This document shows positions 35,206 through 42,694 of a DNA stretch of 64,000 nucleotides, one piece after another. Positions within the stretch are counted from its first letter, which is position 1. Every line of letters begins with the position of its first letter. The notes below the pieces were generated by a model. It was not told the DNA's origin. It saw only the letters and a program-made list of their open reading frames with translations, and did not search any database. The stretch is from G963556115 sp963675945 (GTDB taxonomy: Bacteria > Planctomycetota > SZUA-567). The position numbers and the translations under genes were made by a program. The stretch is taken from positions 1,612,001-1,676,000 of the forward strand of contig OY780932.1 of assembly GCA_963675945.1 (NCBI GenBank), written 5' to 3'.

Positions 35206-36159
35206 TCAACTGCTTTCGTTATCAGCTTCATCCCCGTCAAGGAAGGCCCAGGAAGAAGTAGCTTCTTTTTTGCTCTTGGTCTTTTCATAGTCCTGACGAC
35301 AATTGACGCAGCGAGTGGCGAAAGGAAGGATCTTGAGCCGGGAAGGGGAGATGGTAACATTACATATCTCACAGAGCCCGTAGGTGCCTTTTTCTATCTT
35401 CTCCAGTGCGGATTCAATCTGTTCAAGCTCTTCATCACTGTTGGCGGCAATTTCGAAGGTGACATCGTCGTCATAGGCATCGGCCGCTTGATCTACCGGG
35501 TCGGCAGAACTGGAGGAGGCGCGGTGACGGTAATCTGCCAGCTCTTTGCGCATATTCTCCAGAATACTCTCACGGAGTTCGATAAGCTTTTTGCGAGTAA
35601 TTTTGAGTTCTTCTTCCGTCATGCGTCTGAACTCCTTGGGTTCGGCGCAGACGGTTGAAGCTTCGTTTTTTGGCTTTTTTGCGCCACTGAGCATTACTCC
35701 GGGAGCGAGTTTCAGGCCACCGGAAGGTTTTCTGGCGGTCACAATATGCCTCTGCTTTGCCCGACGGGATCCGGTCTTACCGGTTTTTTTGGGTGGGTGT
35801 ATGGTTTTTTTGCCATTTTCCACACTCTCGAGTTCCTTGATTTCCTTGCGGAGATGATCGCCTTCAAGATTGAGCGGGATAATCTCTTCGTCATCGGAAT
35901 CTTGTAGATCGTCTTCAAGCTCCACTTCGGAATCAGTATCGAATTTGTCAAGATCGTTCTCGGTATCACGAGTATTTTCGACTACCTCGGTCTCTTGCTC
36001 CAGAGTGCTAGCTTTGGTGCTGCTCTTTTTGGCTACCTTTTTGCCGGACTTTTTGGCTGTTTTTTTTGAGGTTTTTTTGGCTACTTTCTTGGCTGTCTTC
36101 TTCCTCTCGGCTTTGGCTGTATCTTTTACAGTTTTCTTTGGAGCATCTTTTTTTGCCAT
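35206..36159 (-). CDS. DksA/TraR zinc-finger protein with histone-like lysine-rich tail
   Basis: 317 residues. Residues 1-50 are Lys/Ala-rich repeats of the AKK type (KKVAKKTSKKTAKKSGKKVA), like histone H1 C-termini. Residues ~55-100 are strongly acidic (DTDSEVELEDDLQDSDDEE), followed by a basic linker. The last ~130 residues are a DksA/TraR unit: a coiled-coil hairpin (EEELKITRKKLIELRESIL, ADPVDQAADAYDD) and a C4 zinc finger with CEIC at 263-266 and CVNC at 284-287. The finger family binds RNA polymerase; the tail suggests nucleic-acid contact. The acidic pair at the coiled-coil tip differs from E. coli DksA, so ppGpp-type regulation is uncertain. Monocistronic, ending at the hairpin at 35148-35175. 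Confidence 0.82.
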   Translation of the reverse strand: MAKKDAPKKTVKDTAKAERKKTAKKVAKKTSKKTAKKSGKKVAKKSSTKASTLEQETEVVENTRDTENDLDKFDTDSEVELEDDLQDSDDEEIIPLNLEGDHLRKEIKELESVENGKKTIHPPKKTGKTGSRRAKQRHIVTARKPSGGLKLAPGVMLSGAKKPKNEASTVCAEPKEFRRMTEEELKITRKKLIELRESILENMRKELADYRHRASSSSADPVDQAADAYDDDVTFEIAANSDEELEQIESALEKIEKGTYGLCEICNVTISPSRLKILPFATRCVNCRQDYEKTKSKKEATSSWAFLDGDEADNESS

Positions 36160-36601
36160 ATTGTTCTCCTTTTATCTGCAGTCAAATGCGGTTGCAGATA
36201 GTCTGGGTATTTGCTTGTCTCTAACCGGTATGGGTATAGAGGGGTACTGACATTTATTCTCTTCAAACACGACTATATAAATTGTATACTCTGTATCCTT
36301 GTGTAACCAAATGCCATAATTTTATTGAACCTAACTGCTTTGTTGGAATATGCGCAAACCTTTTTATCTGAAAACGTTCGAGAGTTAGAGCAAACTTATT
36401 TGTTGTTTTAATATGTAAAATCGCACAATAAGTATGGTGTTTGGGAGGTTAAATTCAAGAGTAAAATGCACAATTCTGTATTTTTTTCGCATGATTGATT
36501 ATATCTTCTTCTGTAGTAAATAGTTGTGTGAGAAATTTTTGGGTTGTATTTGTGTGTTTTTGGGGGAGACGTGAGAGAGTGGAAAAAATAATATTAATAT
36601 C
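36160..36601. other. AT-rich intergenic region, no gene seen
   Basis: 442 bases upstream of tRNA-Leu(UAA) and of the DksA-like start. No open frame with a ribosome site, no strong hairpin. AT content rises towards the tRNA. Confidence 0.4.
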
Positions 36602-36629
36602 TTGCTTATACGGGGTAAACGCATATAAT
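36602..36629 (+). promoter_or_regulatory. probable tRNA-Leu(UAA) promoter
   Basis: TTGCTT (36602-36607), 16-bp spacer, perfect TATAAT (36624-36629), 25 bp before the tRNA 5' end. The -35 is weak. Confidence 0.5.
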
Positions 36630-36654
36630 TTTTTCCACATTAAACTTGGTACAA

Positions 36655-36741
36655 GGGCGAGTGGCGGAATCGGCAGACGCAAGGGATTTAAAATCCCTTG
36701 AGATTTATCTCGTACGGGTTCAAGTCCCGTCTTGCCCACCA
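36655..36741 (+). tRNA. tRNA-Leu(UAA)
   Basis: Acceptor stem GGGCGAG pairs with CTTGCCC (one G-U); anticodon loop TTTAAAA inside AGGGA/TCCCT gives anticodon UAA; a long variable arm is typical of class II leucine tRNA; TTCAAGT T-loop; CCA is encoded at 36739-36741. Its 3' flank starts the repeat array and the defence island. Confidence 0.95.
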
Positions 36742-36746
36742 ATAAC

Positions 36747-36778
36747 AATCCCCCTCGACATTTATGTCGAGGGGGATT
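36747..36778 (+). terminator. tRNA-Leu terminator-like hairpin
   Basis: 15-bp perfect stem (36747-36761 with 36764-36778) and a 2-base loop, five bases after the tRNA CCA. The 3' half is copied in each following repeat unit. Confidence 0.7.
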
Positions 36779-37041
36779 ATTATTGGTGGTAGTAAGTAAG
36801 GGTCTCCCGTTTGTCCTGAGATGCTTTTGCAGGCGAGTAGTCGAGCGTGCAAAAGTGCCCACCAATTCCTTTTTCTGCGAGCATTTATGTCGAGGGGGAT
36901 TATTATTGGTGGTAGTAAGTAAGGGTCTCCCGTTTGTCCTGAGATACTTTTGCAGGCGAGTAGTCGAGCGTGCAAAAGTGCCCACCAATTTCTTATTCGT
37001 CGACATTAATGCAGGCAGGGATTATTATTGGTGTCAGTGAG
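36759..37041 (+). repeat. 123-bp tandem repeats behind tRNA-Leu
   Basis: Units 36759-36881 and 36882-37004, then a truncated, diverged third to 37041. Each unit has the hairpin 3' half, a segment TAAGGGTCTCCCGTTTGTCC, a CTTTTGCA/TGCAAAAG inverted repeat, and ends in GTGCCCACCAAT, which copies the tRNA 3' end with its CCA. The same segment, starting TTGGTGTCAGTGAG, reappears at 47217 beyond the restriction-modification genes. Confidence 0.85.
37028..37041 (+). repeat. 14-bp direct repeat, left end of defence island (possible att site)
   Basis: TTGGTGTCAGTGAG, identical to 47217-47230. It lies inside the third, interrupted 123-bp unit; after the right copy the sequence carries on as the unit should (TAAGGGTCTC...). 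Confidence 0.6.
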
Positions 37042-37332
37042 AGAGTATAATGGTCTAAGAAATTTGGATAGTTGAATAAGGTAGATTTTCCCGATAATAT
37101 TATGAGAGAATTGATGTAAAATATAAGTTGGGGCTGAAGACTAGTACCACTTTTGTTGTATTATAGGGGTTAAGTTGAACTTAGAATGTATACAGTAGAA
37201 AATAAGTACCATATTGTTATTGCTTTGTGCTCTTGAGGTTGTATTTTGCTTGCGCAGAAAGTGATTTAGGGTAGGATTGTAGGGTGGTAGTAATTTGGGT
37301 AAGAAGTTATTTGATAGAAGGATAATGGAACA

Positions 37333-38799
37333 ATGATAACTGGGGAGCTCAGGAATAAGGTAGATGCGATTTGGGATGTGTTTTGGGCTGGGGGGATTGC
37401 TAATCCGATGACGGTTATTGAGCAGTTTACTTATCTACTTTTTATCAAGGGGCTTGATGATAGGCAGAATGAGCTGGATAGTAATGACTCGTTGATAGGG
37501 ACTGTGAGTGAGAAGATATTTCCAGATGATAAGCAGGAGCTTCGGTGGAGTACATTTAAGCATTTGCCGGCGGAGAAGATGTTTGAGTTGTTTGTTGATC
37601 CGAAGGATGGCGTGTTTGCGTTTATCAAGAATTTGCATGCGGATAAGGATTCGGCATTTTCTAAGTATATGGGGGATGCGATATTTGCGATACCGAAGGC
37701 GGGAATGCTGGAGAAGATTGTTACTTCGATTGATAAATTGGAGATCAAGGGGAAGGATGCGAAGGGGGACTTGTATGAGTATCTGCTGTCGAAGATAGCG
37801 ACGTCGGGGCAGAATGGGCAGTTTCGGACACCGAGGCATATTATCAAGATGATGGTGGAGCTGATGAAGCCGGTGCCGACGGATACGATAATTGATCCGG
37901 CTGCGGGGACGTCGGGGTTTCTGGTGGCTGCTGGGGAGTATTTGCAGGAGCATCATGATGAGATATTCAAGAAGCAGGAGTTAAGGGAGCATTATAATAA
38001 TGAAATGTTCTTTGGGTTTGATACTGATACGACGATGCTGCGTATTGGGGCGATGAATATGATGCTACATGGGGTGGAGAATCCGAATATTGAGTATCGG
38101 GATTCGTTGTCGGGTGATAATCATGAGCGGGAGAGGTGTTCGTTGATATTGGCGAATCCGCCGTTTAAAGGGTCGCTGAATTATGAGGATGTGTCGGCGG
38201 ATATACTCAAAGTGACGAAGACGAAGAAGACTGAGTTATTGTTTGTGGCTCTTATGATCAAGATGCTCAAGAAGGGCGGGAGGTGTGCGTGTATTGTGCC
38301 GGATGGGGTGCTCTTTGGGAGTAGCGGGGCGCATAAGATGCTGCGGAAGGAGATTGTGGAGAAGCATAATCTGCGGGCGATTATTTCTATGCCGAGTGGC
38401 GTGTTCAAGCCGTATGCGGGAGTTAGTACGGCGGTGATAATATTTGATAAGACTGGGATTGGGGGAACATCACAGATCTGGTTTTATGATATGGAGAGTG
38501 ACGGGTATAGTCTGGATGATAAGCGGACGGCGCTCAAGAGTTCTGATATACCGGATATTATCGAGCGGTTCGGGAGGCTGGAGAAGGAGAAGAAGCGGAA
38601 GCGGACGGAGCAGTCGTTCATGGTGCCGGTGAGTGAGGTGGTGAAGAATGAGTATGACTTGTCGATCAACCGGTATAAAGAGATAGTGTATGAAGAGGTG
38701 GAATATGATGAGCCGGCGGTGATACTGGAAAGAGTGGCGGAGATGGAGAAGGATATTGGTAAGGGGATTAAGGATTTGCAGAAGATGCTGAGCAAGTAA
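37333..38799 (+). CDS. hsdM: type I restriction-modification methyltransferase subunit HsdM
   Basis: 488 residues. N-terminal HsdM bundle (IWDVFWAGGIANPMTVIEQF, TYLLFIKGLDD), QFRTPRHIIKMMVEL, SAM motif DPAAGTSGFL from residue 188 and catalytic NPPF at 275-278, then the usual DGVLFGSSGAHKMLRKEIVE and IISMPSGVFKPYAGVSTAVI. N6-adenine methylation of the bipartite HsdS target protects host DNA. Full length with no breaks. The hepT-mntA pair follows 16 bp later, so hsdM and hsdS are about 2.3 kb apart rather than adjacent. Codons are strikingly G-rich compared with flanking core genes. Confidence 0.95.
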   Translation: MITGELRNKVDAIWDVFWAGGIANPMTVIEQFTYLLFIKGLDDRQNELDSNDSLIGTVSEKIFPDDKQELRWSTFKHLPAEKMFELFVDPKDGVFAFIKNLHADKDSAFSKYMGDAIFAIPKAGMLEKIVTSIDKLEIKGKDAKGDLYEYLLSKIATSGQNGQFRTPRHIIKMMVELMKPVPTDTIIDPAAGTSGFLVAAGEYLQEHHDEIFKKQELREHYNNEMFFGFDTDTTMLRIGAMNMMLHGVENPNIEYRDSLSGDNHERERCSLILANPPFKGSLNYEDVSADILKVTKTKKTELLFVALMIKMLKKGGRCACIVPDGVLFGSSGAHKMLRKEIVEKHNLRAIISMPSGVFKPYAGVSTAVIIFDKTGIGGTSQIWFYDMESDGYSLDDKRTALKSSDIPDIIERFGRLEKEKKRKRTEQSFMVPVSEVVKNEYDLSINRYKEIVYEEVEYDEPAVILERVAEMEKDIGKGIKDLQKMLSK

Positions 38800-38815
38800 G
38801 GTAAGGGTATATTAT

Positions 38816-39241
38816 ATGAGTACTGAGATTGACTATGGAAAATTTAAGAAGGCATTGAAGTTGCTTGAGGAGCAGAATAACCGGCTTAATTCTGAGGTTG
38901 GGAGTATGGAAGAATGGGTAATTGATGCTGTTAAGGAGTCGACTATACAGAGATTTGAGACATGTTGGGACTGCCTGTGGAAGGTATTGAAGAGGTATTT
39001 GGAGATAGAGATAGGGCTTGCTGAAGTTCCGAATGGTCCGAATCCGATTTTGAGATTGGCGAATGAGAATAGTGTCTTGACTAGTTCTATTGAGGATTGG
39101 TTGATGTATGCGAGGGTAAGAGTTGGTACGTCACATGATTATAGCGGAGTGAAGGCTACTGATGCGTTGAAGTGTATGAGTAGTTTTATTGATGATGCGG
39201 TTAAGCTTTATGAGAAGATGAGTGGAGAGAGCTGGAGATAA
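38816..39241 (+). CDS. hepT: HepT-type HEPN toxin (HI0074-like)
   Basis: 141 residues, all-helical HI0074-like substrate-binding/HEPN fold (DYGKFKKALKLLEEQNNRL, ESTIQRFETCWDCLWKVLKR). The RNase signature RX4HXY is present as RVGTSHDY: Arg102, His107, Tyr109. In characterised HepT/MntA pairs the MNT antitoxin AMPylates the tyrosine of this motif. The stop overlaps the mntA start (TAATG). Placement between hsdM and hsdS suggests it guards the island or backs up restriction (inference). Confidence 0.82.
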   Translation: MSTEIDYGKFKKALKLLEEQNNRLNSEVGSMEEWVIDAVKESTIQRFETCWDCLWKVLKRYLEIEIGLAEVPNGPNPILRLANENSVLTSSIEDWLMYARVRVGTSHDYSGVKATDALKCMSSFIDDAVKLYEKMSGESWR

Positions 39242-39558
39242 TGATTGATCATATACGTGATATAGATTTATCTGATGAGGAGTATCGTGAGGTGATGGCG
39301 TTGGTTGAGCGTTATATTCCTTGGGTTGAGGTATGGGTTTATGGTTCACGTGTTAAGCATACGGCAAAACCATATTCTGATTTGGATATGGTAGCTTTTG
39401 CTAGTGGTGAGAGTGTTTGTGCGGTTGCGGATTTGCGAGAGGCTTTTGAGGATAGTTATTTGCCATTCAGGGTTGATTTATTTATTTGGAAAGAGATACC
39501 GGAAGAGTTTAAGGAAGTTATTCGGGATGAGCATGTAGTTTTACAGGAAAAGAAATAG
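39241..39558 (+). CDS. mntA: MntA-type nucleotidyltransferase antitoxin
   Basis: 105-residue minimal nucleotidyltransferase. The GSX10DXD active site is exact: GSRVKHTAKPYSDLD, Gly35-Ser36 and Asp47/Asp49; a third acidic residue lies in the FRVDLFIWKEIPEEF strand. Family role: AMPylates and silences the HepT toxin encoded just upstream with a 1-bp overlap. Both partners look intact. Confidence 0.82.
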   Translation: MIDHIRDIDLSDEEYREVMALVERYIPWVEVWVYGSRVKHTAKPYSDLDMVAFASGESVCAVADLREAFEDSYLPFRVDLFIWKEIPEEFKEVIRDEHVVLQEKK

Positions 39559-39585
39559 GATTTGCAGAAGTAACGTTAATATAGC

Positions 39586-39930
39586 GTGTGATTTTAACCG
39601 AAGCGGTGAATACAGAATTGAGCGATCTGGCAAGCCAAGTAAATCGCTTTAGAAATTTACATAGTAGACTGAAGCGATACACAGGTCGCCAAGCAGGTGA
39701 CATTTTTCATCTGGGATGTATGTGAATTCCGAACTGGTGAGGAATGAGTCGTGTGCTTACTTTTGTCTGCTGGTCGGACGAAAAGTCAGTCGAAGTCTTC
39801 TGAGAATAGCGAATCCGACGCAGGAGGCGGGAGGATAGATGGAGCAACTTGTTGCGACACCCGAAGGGCAAGGACAGGGATGTCCGCAGTCAAGAAGGCT
39901 GAGAGTTTAGTCGTAGTTAAACTTGAAAAT
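39586..39930 (+). other. group II intron 5'-region fragment without its maturase
   Basis: Non-coding block starting GTGTG with elements I recall from domain I of bacterial group II introns, such as TTCCGAACTGGTGAGGAATG, GAAAAGTCAGTCGAAGTC, GAATCCGACGCAGGAGGC, TTGCGACACCCGAAGGGCAA and GGACAGGGATGTCCGCAGTC. No reverse transcriptase/maturase frame follows; a membrane protein gene starts 12 bases later, and no domain V-like hairpin was found before hsdS. A 63-codon frame across it (39751-39942) has no ribosome site and is not called. Recognition is from memory of the family. Confidence 0.5.
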
Positions 39931-39942
39931 AGGGTTGAGTAA

Positions 39943-41100
39943 ATGAGTGAAAAGAAAAATAAAAAGCCGATTAATGAACATAAGTGGTATTTACTAATTA
40001 TTATTGTTGCTTTGGGGCTATTTTATATATATCCACTTTATACTCTGCTTGGAATTGGGTTTTTCTCACTAATAATTCATTTGCGATATGACCTTGATGA
40101 CATAGGAAAAATTGGTAGGAAGCATCCTGTATGGACAACAATTATATTATTTACATTTGGTATTGAGTTATATTTGTGGATTTATAAATATGGGTTATTA
40201 TGGAAAGAACAGTATGCTCAACAGCCTTGGATAGAGTTGCTCGCAAATATTAAAAATGGTAAAGTTGTTGTAGGAAATAGTACCTTAGACTTTACTGAGT
40301 TGTTAAAAAAAGGCGTTGTTATGATGATTAGTACACCAGCATCAATTATTCCTATCATTCTTGCTCCGTATTTTTGGGTATTGTGGATTTGGAGGCATAA
40401 TGATAAAGAGTATGATAAAAAGAGAAATGAAGAGCTTGATGAGCAGGGTCGATTTAATCGGATAATTGATATGGTTGGGTCTACTGAGGTGAATTTACGA
40501 TCAGGTGGAATGATGTTACTTGATGGCTTTCTAACTAGGTATGAAGATAATGATTTGGAATATAAATATTATTGTGGTGCTGCAATTTCTGTATTAGCAA
40601 ATAATTATTTCCCTGTTAATGATGGTATGTTTAATAGCAGAGTGATGTGTCATAAATCTTTTGCTGTTTGTTTAATATTACAAAATAAGCATTATAAAAT
40701 ATGTGGAAAGCTAGCAGGTACTCCGTTATGTTTTGATTTTAATGTAAATGATTATATCGTCAGGTATTATGAGCTTTGTATTGATAATAGTCAGGAATTT
40801 GTTTTTGTTCGTTGTGTTGTAAGATTAGATATATTATTGTGTTTATTACGTAATAGTGAATATGCAAAAATATTTTCAAAAATGAAATTTAAAAAATCAA
40901 TTTTTGAGATGACGGATTATTATTTAAAACATAGAATTCCCGATGATTTGATAGTTTTTTTTAGTGATAAAAATAAAGTTTATGAATGTTTATTGATGTG
41001 TCCTGAAGATAATTTTGCGAATAAGGAAGCATTTAAAATTATTAATAATTCAAATGATAATTTCTATATTGGTTTTAAATATGATAAAGAAGGAAATTAA
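39943..41100 (+). CDS. membrane protein of unknown function inside the hsd operon
   Basis: 385 residues, much richer in A+T than hsdM or hsdR. Hydrophobic segments at about 16-48 (LLIIIVALGLFYIYPLYTLL and the next helix), 64-86 (TTIILFTFGIELYLWIYKYG) and 127-151 (TPASIIPIILAPYFWVLWIW). The soluble remainder starts EEQGRFNRIIDMVGSTEVN and LRSGGMMLLDGFL in altered form (DEQGRFNRIIDMVGS, VNLRSGGMMLLDGF), a pattern like the ERFxxAIxxLGS-VRxGGIYAL segment of many membrane proteins with pentapeptide repeats; no such repeats follow here. ATGA overlap with hsdS shows co-translation. Function unknown; an accessory defence effector is possible. Confidence 0.6.
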   Translation: MSEKKNKKPINEHKWYLLIIIVALGLFYIYPLYTLLGIGFFSLIIHLRYDLDDIGKIGRKHPVWTTIILFTFGIELYLWIYKYGLLWKEQYAQQPWIELLANIKNGKVVVGNSTLDFTELLKKGVVMMISTPASIIPIILAPYFWVLWIWRHNDKEYDKKRNEELDEQGRFNRIIDMVGSTEVNLRSGGMMLLDGFLTRYEDNDLEYKYYCGAAISVLANNYFPVNDGMFNSRVMCHKSFAVCLILQNKHYKICGKLAGTPLCFDFNVNDYIVRYYELCIDNSQEFVFVRCVVRLDILLCLLRNSEYAKIFSKMKFKKSIFEMTDYYLKHRIPDDLIVFFSDKNKVYECLLMCPEDNFANKEAFKIINNSNDNFYIGFKYDKEGN

Positions 41101-42233
41101 TGAATAAATGGGAACTTGTTAAGCTTGGAGATGTAGTAACATTTCTTGATAATATGAGAGTGCCTGTAAAAGCTAGTGATAGAGTTGAAGGGGAATATCC
41201 ATATTATGGGGCAAATGGACAGCAAGGAACAATTAATGATTATATTTTTGATGAATCATTAGTTTTGTTGGCTGAAGATGGTGGTAATTTTAATGATCCT
41301 ACTCGCCCTATTGCATACATTGCAAAGGGGAAGTATTGGGTTAATAACCATGCTCATGTTTTGCGCCCTTTAGAAATGATTACATTGAAATATTTATATT
41401 GGGTTTTAGCATTTTGTAATGTTATGCCTTATATTAAAGGGGCGACACGTCCAAAACTTACTAAAACTGACGCAAGTAGAATCAAAATCCCCCTCCCACC
41501 TCTGGCAACACAGAAACGCATAGTCAAGATACTGGACAAGGGGCAGGAGTTGATTGATAAGCGGAAGCGGCAGCTTGAGGAGATGGATGAACTGGTTAAG
41601 AGTTTGTTTTATGATATGTTTGGTGATCCTGTGACTAATCCTATGGGATGGGAAAAGGGAATAATTAGAGATTTAGCCGTGAAAACTCAGTATGGTACTA
41701 GTAAAAAGGCTCATGAAACAGATGGTGAGTTTCCTGTATTAAGAATGAATAACATAACATATAAGGGTACTTGGGACTTTAGCAGTCTTAAATATGTTGA
41801 TTTTGATGAGAATGAAAAAGCAAAGTATTTAGTGTATAAAGGTGAGTTGCTTTTCAATAGAACTAATAGTAAGGAGCTAGTTGGTAAAACTGCTGTTTAT
41901 AAAAATACTGAACCAATGGCATATGCTGGTTATCTTGTTAAGTTGATAGTGAATGAAAAAGCAAATTCTGAGTATATCTCTGCATATTTGAATTCAAATC
42001 ATGGTAAAGCAGTTTTGCTTAATATGGCAAAAAGTATTGTCGGTATGGCTAATATTAACGCTGAAGAATTAAAGAAGATTAAAATTTTGATCCCTCCTGT
42101 TTCGCTGCAAAATGAATTTGCAACCAGAGTACAAGCAATAGAAACAGAAAAAGAACGAATGCAGAAGTCACTCAAAGAGCTTGAGGATAATTTTGCAGCG
42201 TTGATGCAGAGGGTGTTTAAAGGGGAGTTGTAG
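41100..42233 (+). CDS. hsdS: type I specificity subunit HsdS
   Basis: 377 residues: two target-recognition domains, each followed by a conserved helical spacer (PLPPLATQKRIVKILDKGQE with a long coiled helix to about residue 175, and IPPVSLQNEFATRVQAIETE to the end). TRD1 (1-~125) starts WELVKLGDVVTFLDN, TRD2 (~185-330) starts WEKGIIRDLAVKTQYG. The spacers use GC-richer codons than the AT-rich TRDs, as expected when recognition domains are exchanged. Full length and unbroken. Overlaps the membrane protein gene by 1 base at its start. Recognition sequence cannot be read. Confidence 0.93.
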   Translation: MNKWELVKLGDVVTFLDNMRVPVKASDRVEGEYPYYGANGQQGTINDYIFDESLVLLAEDGGNFNDPTRPIAYIAKGKYWVNNHAHVLRPLEMITLKYLYWVLAFCNVMPYIKGATRPKLTKTDASRIKIPLPPLATQKRIVKILDKGQELIDKRKRQLEEMDELVKSLFYDMFGDPVTNPMGWEKGIIRDLAVKTQYGTSKKAHETDGEFPVLRMNNITYKGTWDFSSLKYVDFDENEKAKYLVYKGELLFNRTNSKELVGKTAVYKNTEPMAYAGYLVKLIVNEKANSEYISAYLNSNHGKAVLLNMAKSIVGMANINAEELKKIKILIPPVSLQNEFATRVQAIETEKERMQKSLKELEDNFAALMQRVFKGEL

Positions 42234-42373
42234 TTAGCTGAATACGCTGGCACGAAGCTTATATCTTGATGAATTTGGTAATTTGAATGCGGTGCTGGAT
42301 TGTCATGAGGATTTTAATAGTAATATGAATTTTGTGGGTGAGTAGGTATATTTGAATAATAAGGACAATATTT

Positions 42374-42685
42374 ATGATTACCATTAAGATTAATAATGAA
42401 TACCGAAGGCTGAAAGATACGAGTAAAGAGTGGATTGTAAATATGTTTAGGAATATTCAAGCAGCGGGTGCTAACCCGTGGTATATTATCACTGTTGAAG
42501 ATCAGAATGTATATTCAGCATTTTGTTCGAATAATATTCCAACTTCACAAGAGTTGTGTCCGAAGTATACCCATACACTAGAAGAAAAAGAATTATCAGT
42601 TCTTTGGAAAACCCTTTGTGATGGGAGTAGTAACGTAAATGAAGTTTTGGCTTTTCTTGATAAAATTCCAAGTAAATATTTATAG
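42374..42685 (+). CDS. small hypothetical protein preceding the TIR gene
   Basis: 103 residues, AT-rich, no membrane segment. Sequence elements: EYRRLKDTSKEWIVNMFRNI, WYIITVEDQNVYSAFCSN, HTLEEKELSVLWKTL, EVLAFLDKIPSKYL, suggesting a mixed alpha/beta protein. Ribosome signal before ATG 42374 is weak (AAGGACAATATTT). Its stop lies nine bases before the TIR start, so the two are probably co-made; it might be a partner or control protein. Not recognised. The preceding gap holds a short stop-bounded remnant (42239-42344) in another frame. Confidence 0.55.
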   Translation: MITIKINNEYRRLKDTSKEWIVNMFRNIQAAGANPWYIITVEDQNVYSAFCSNNIPTSQELCPKYTHTLEEKELSVLWKTLCDGSSNVNEVLAFLDKIPSKYL

Positions 42686-42694
42686 GAGGTGATG

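Noticed and set aside
36688..37040. Frames of 95-183 codons across the tRNA-Leu repeats
   Set aside because: They simply translate the repeat units and part of the tRNA; no ribosome sites and no homology pattern.
36759..37041. Possible CRISPR array
   Set aside because: Only two full units of 123 bp in direct tandem without spacers; each contains tRNA-derived sequence, and no cas genes are near.
39751..39942. 63-codon frame before the membrane protein gene
   Set aside because: No ribosome site; the sequence is better explained as structured intron-like RNA.
42239..42344. Short frame reading LNTLARSLYLDEFGN and onwards after hsdS
   Set aside because: About 34 codons with no start codon context; at most a gene remnant.
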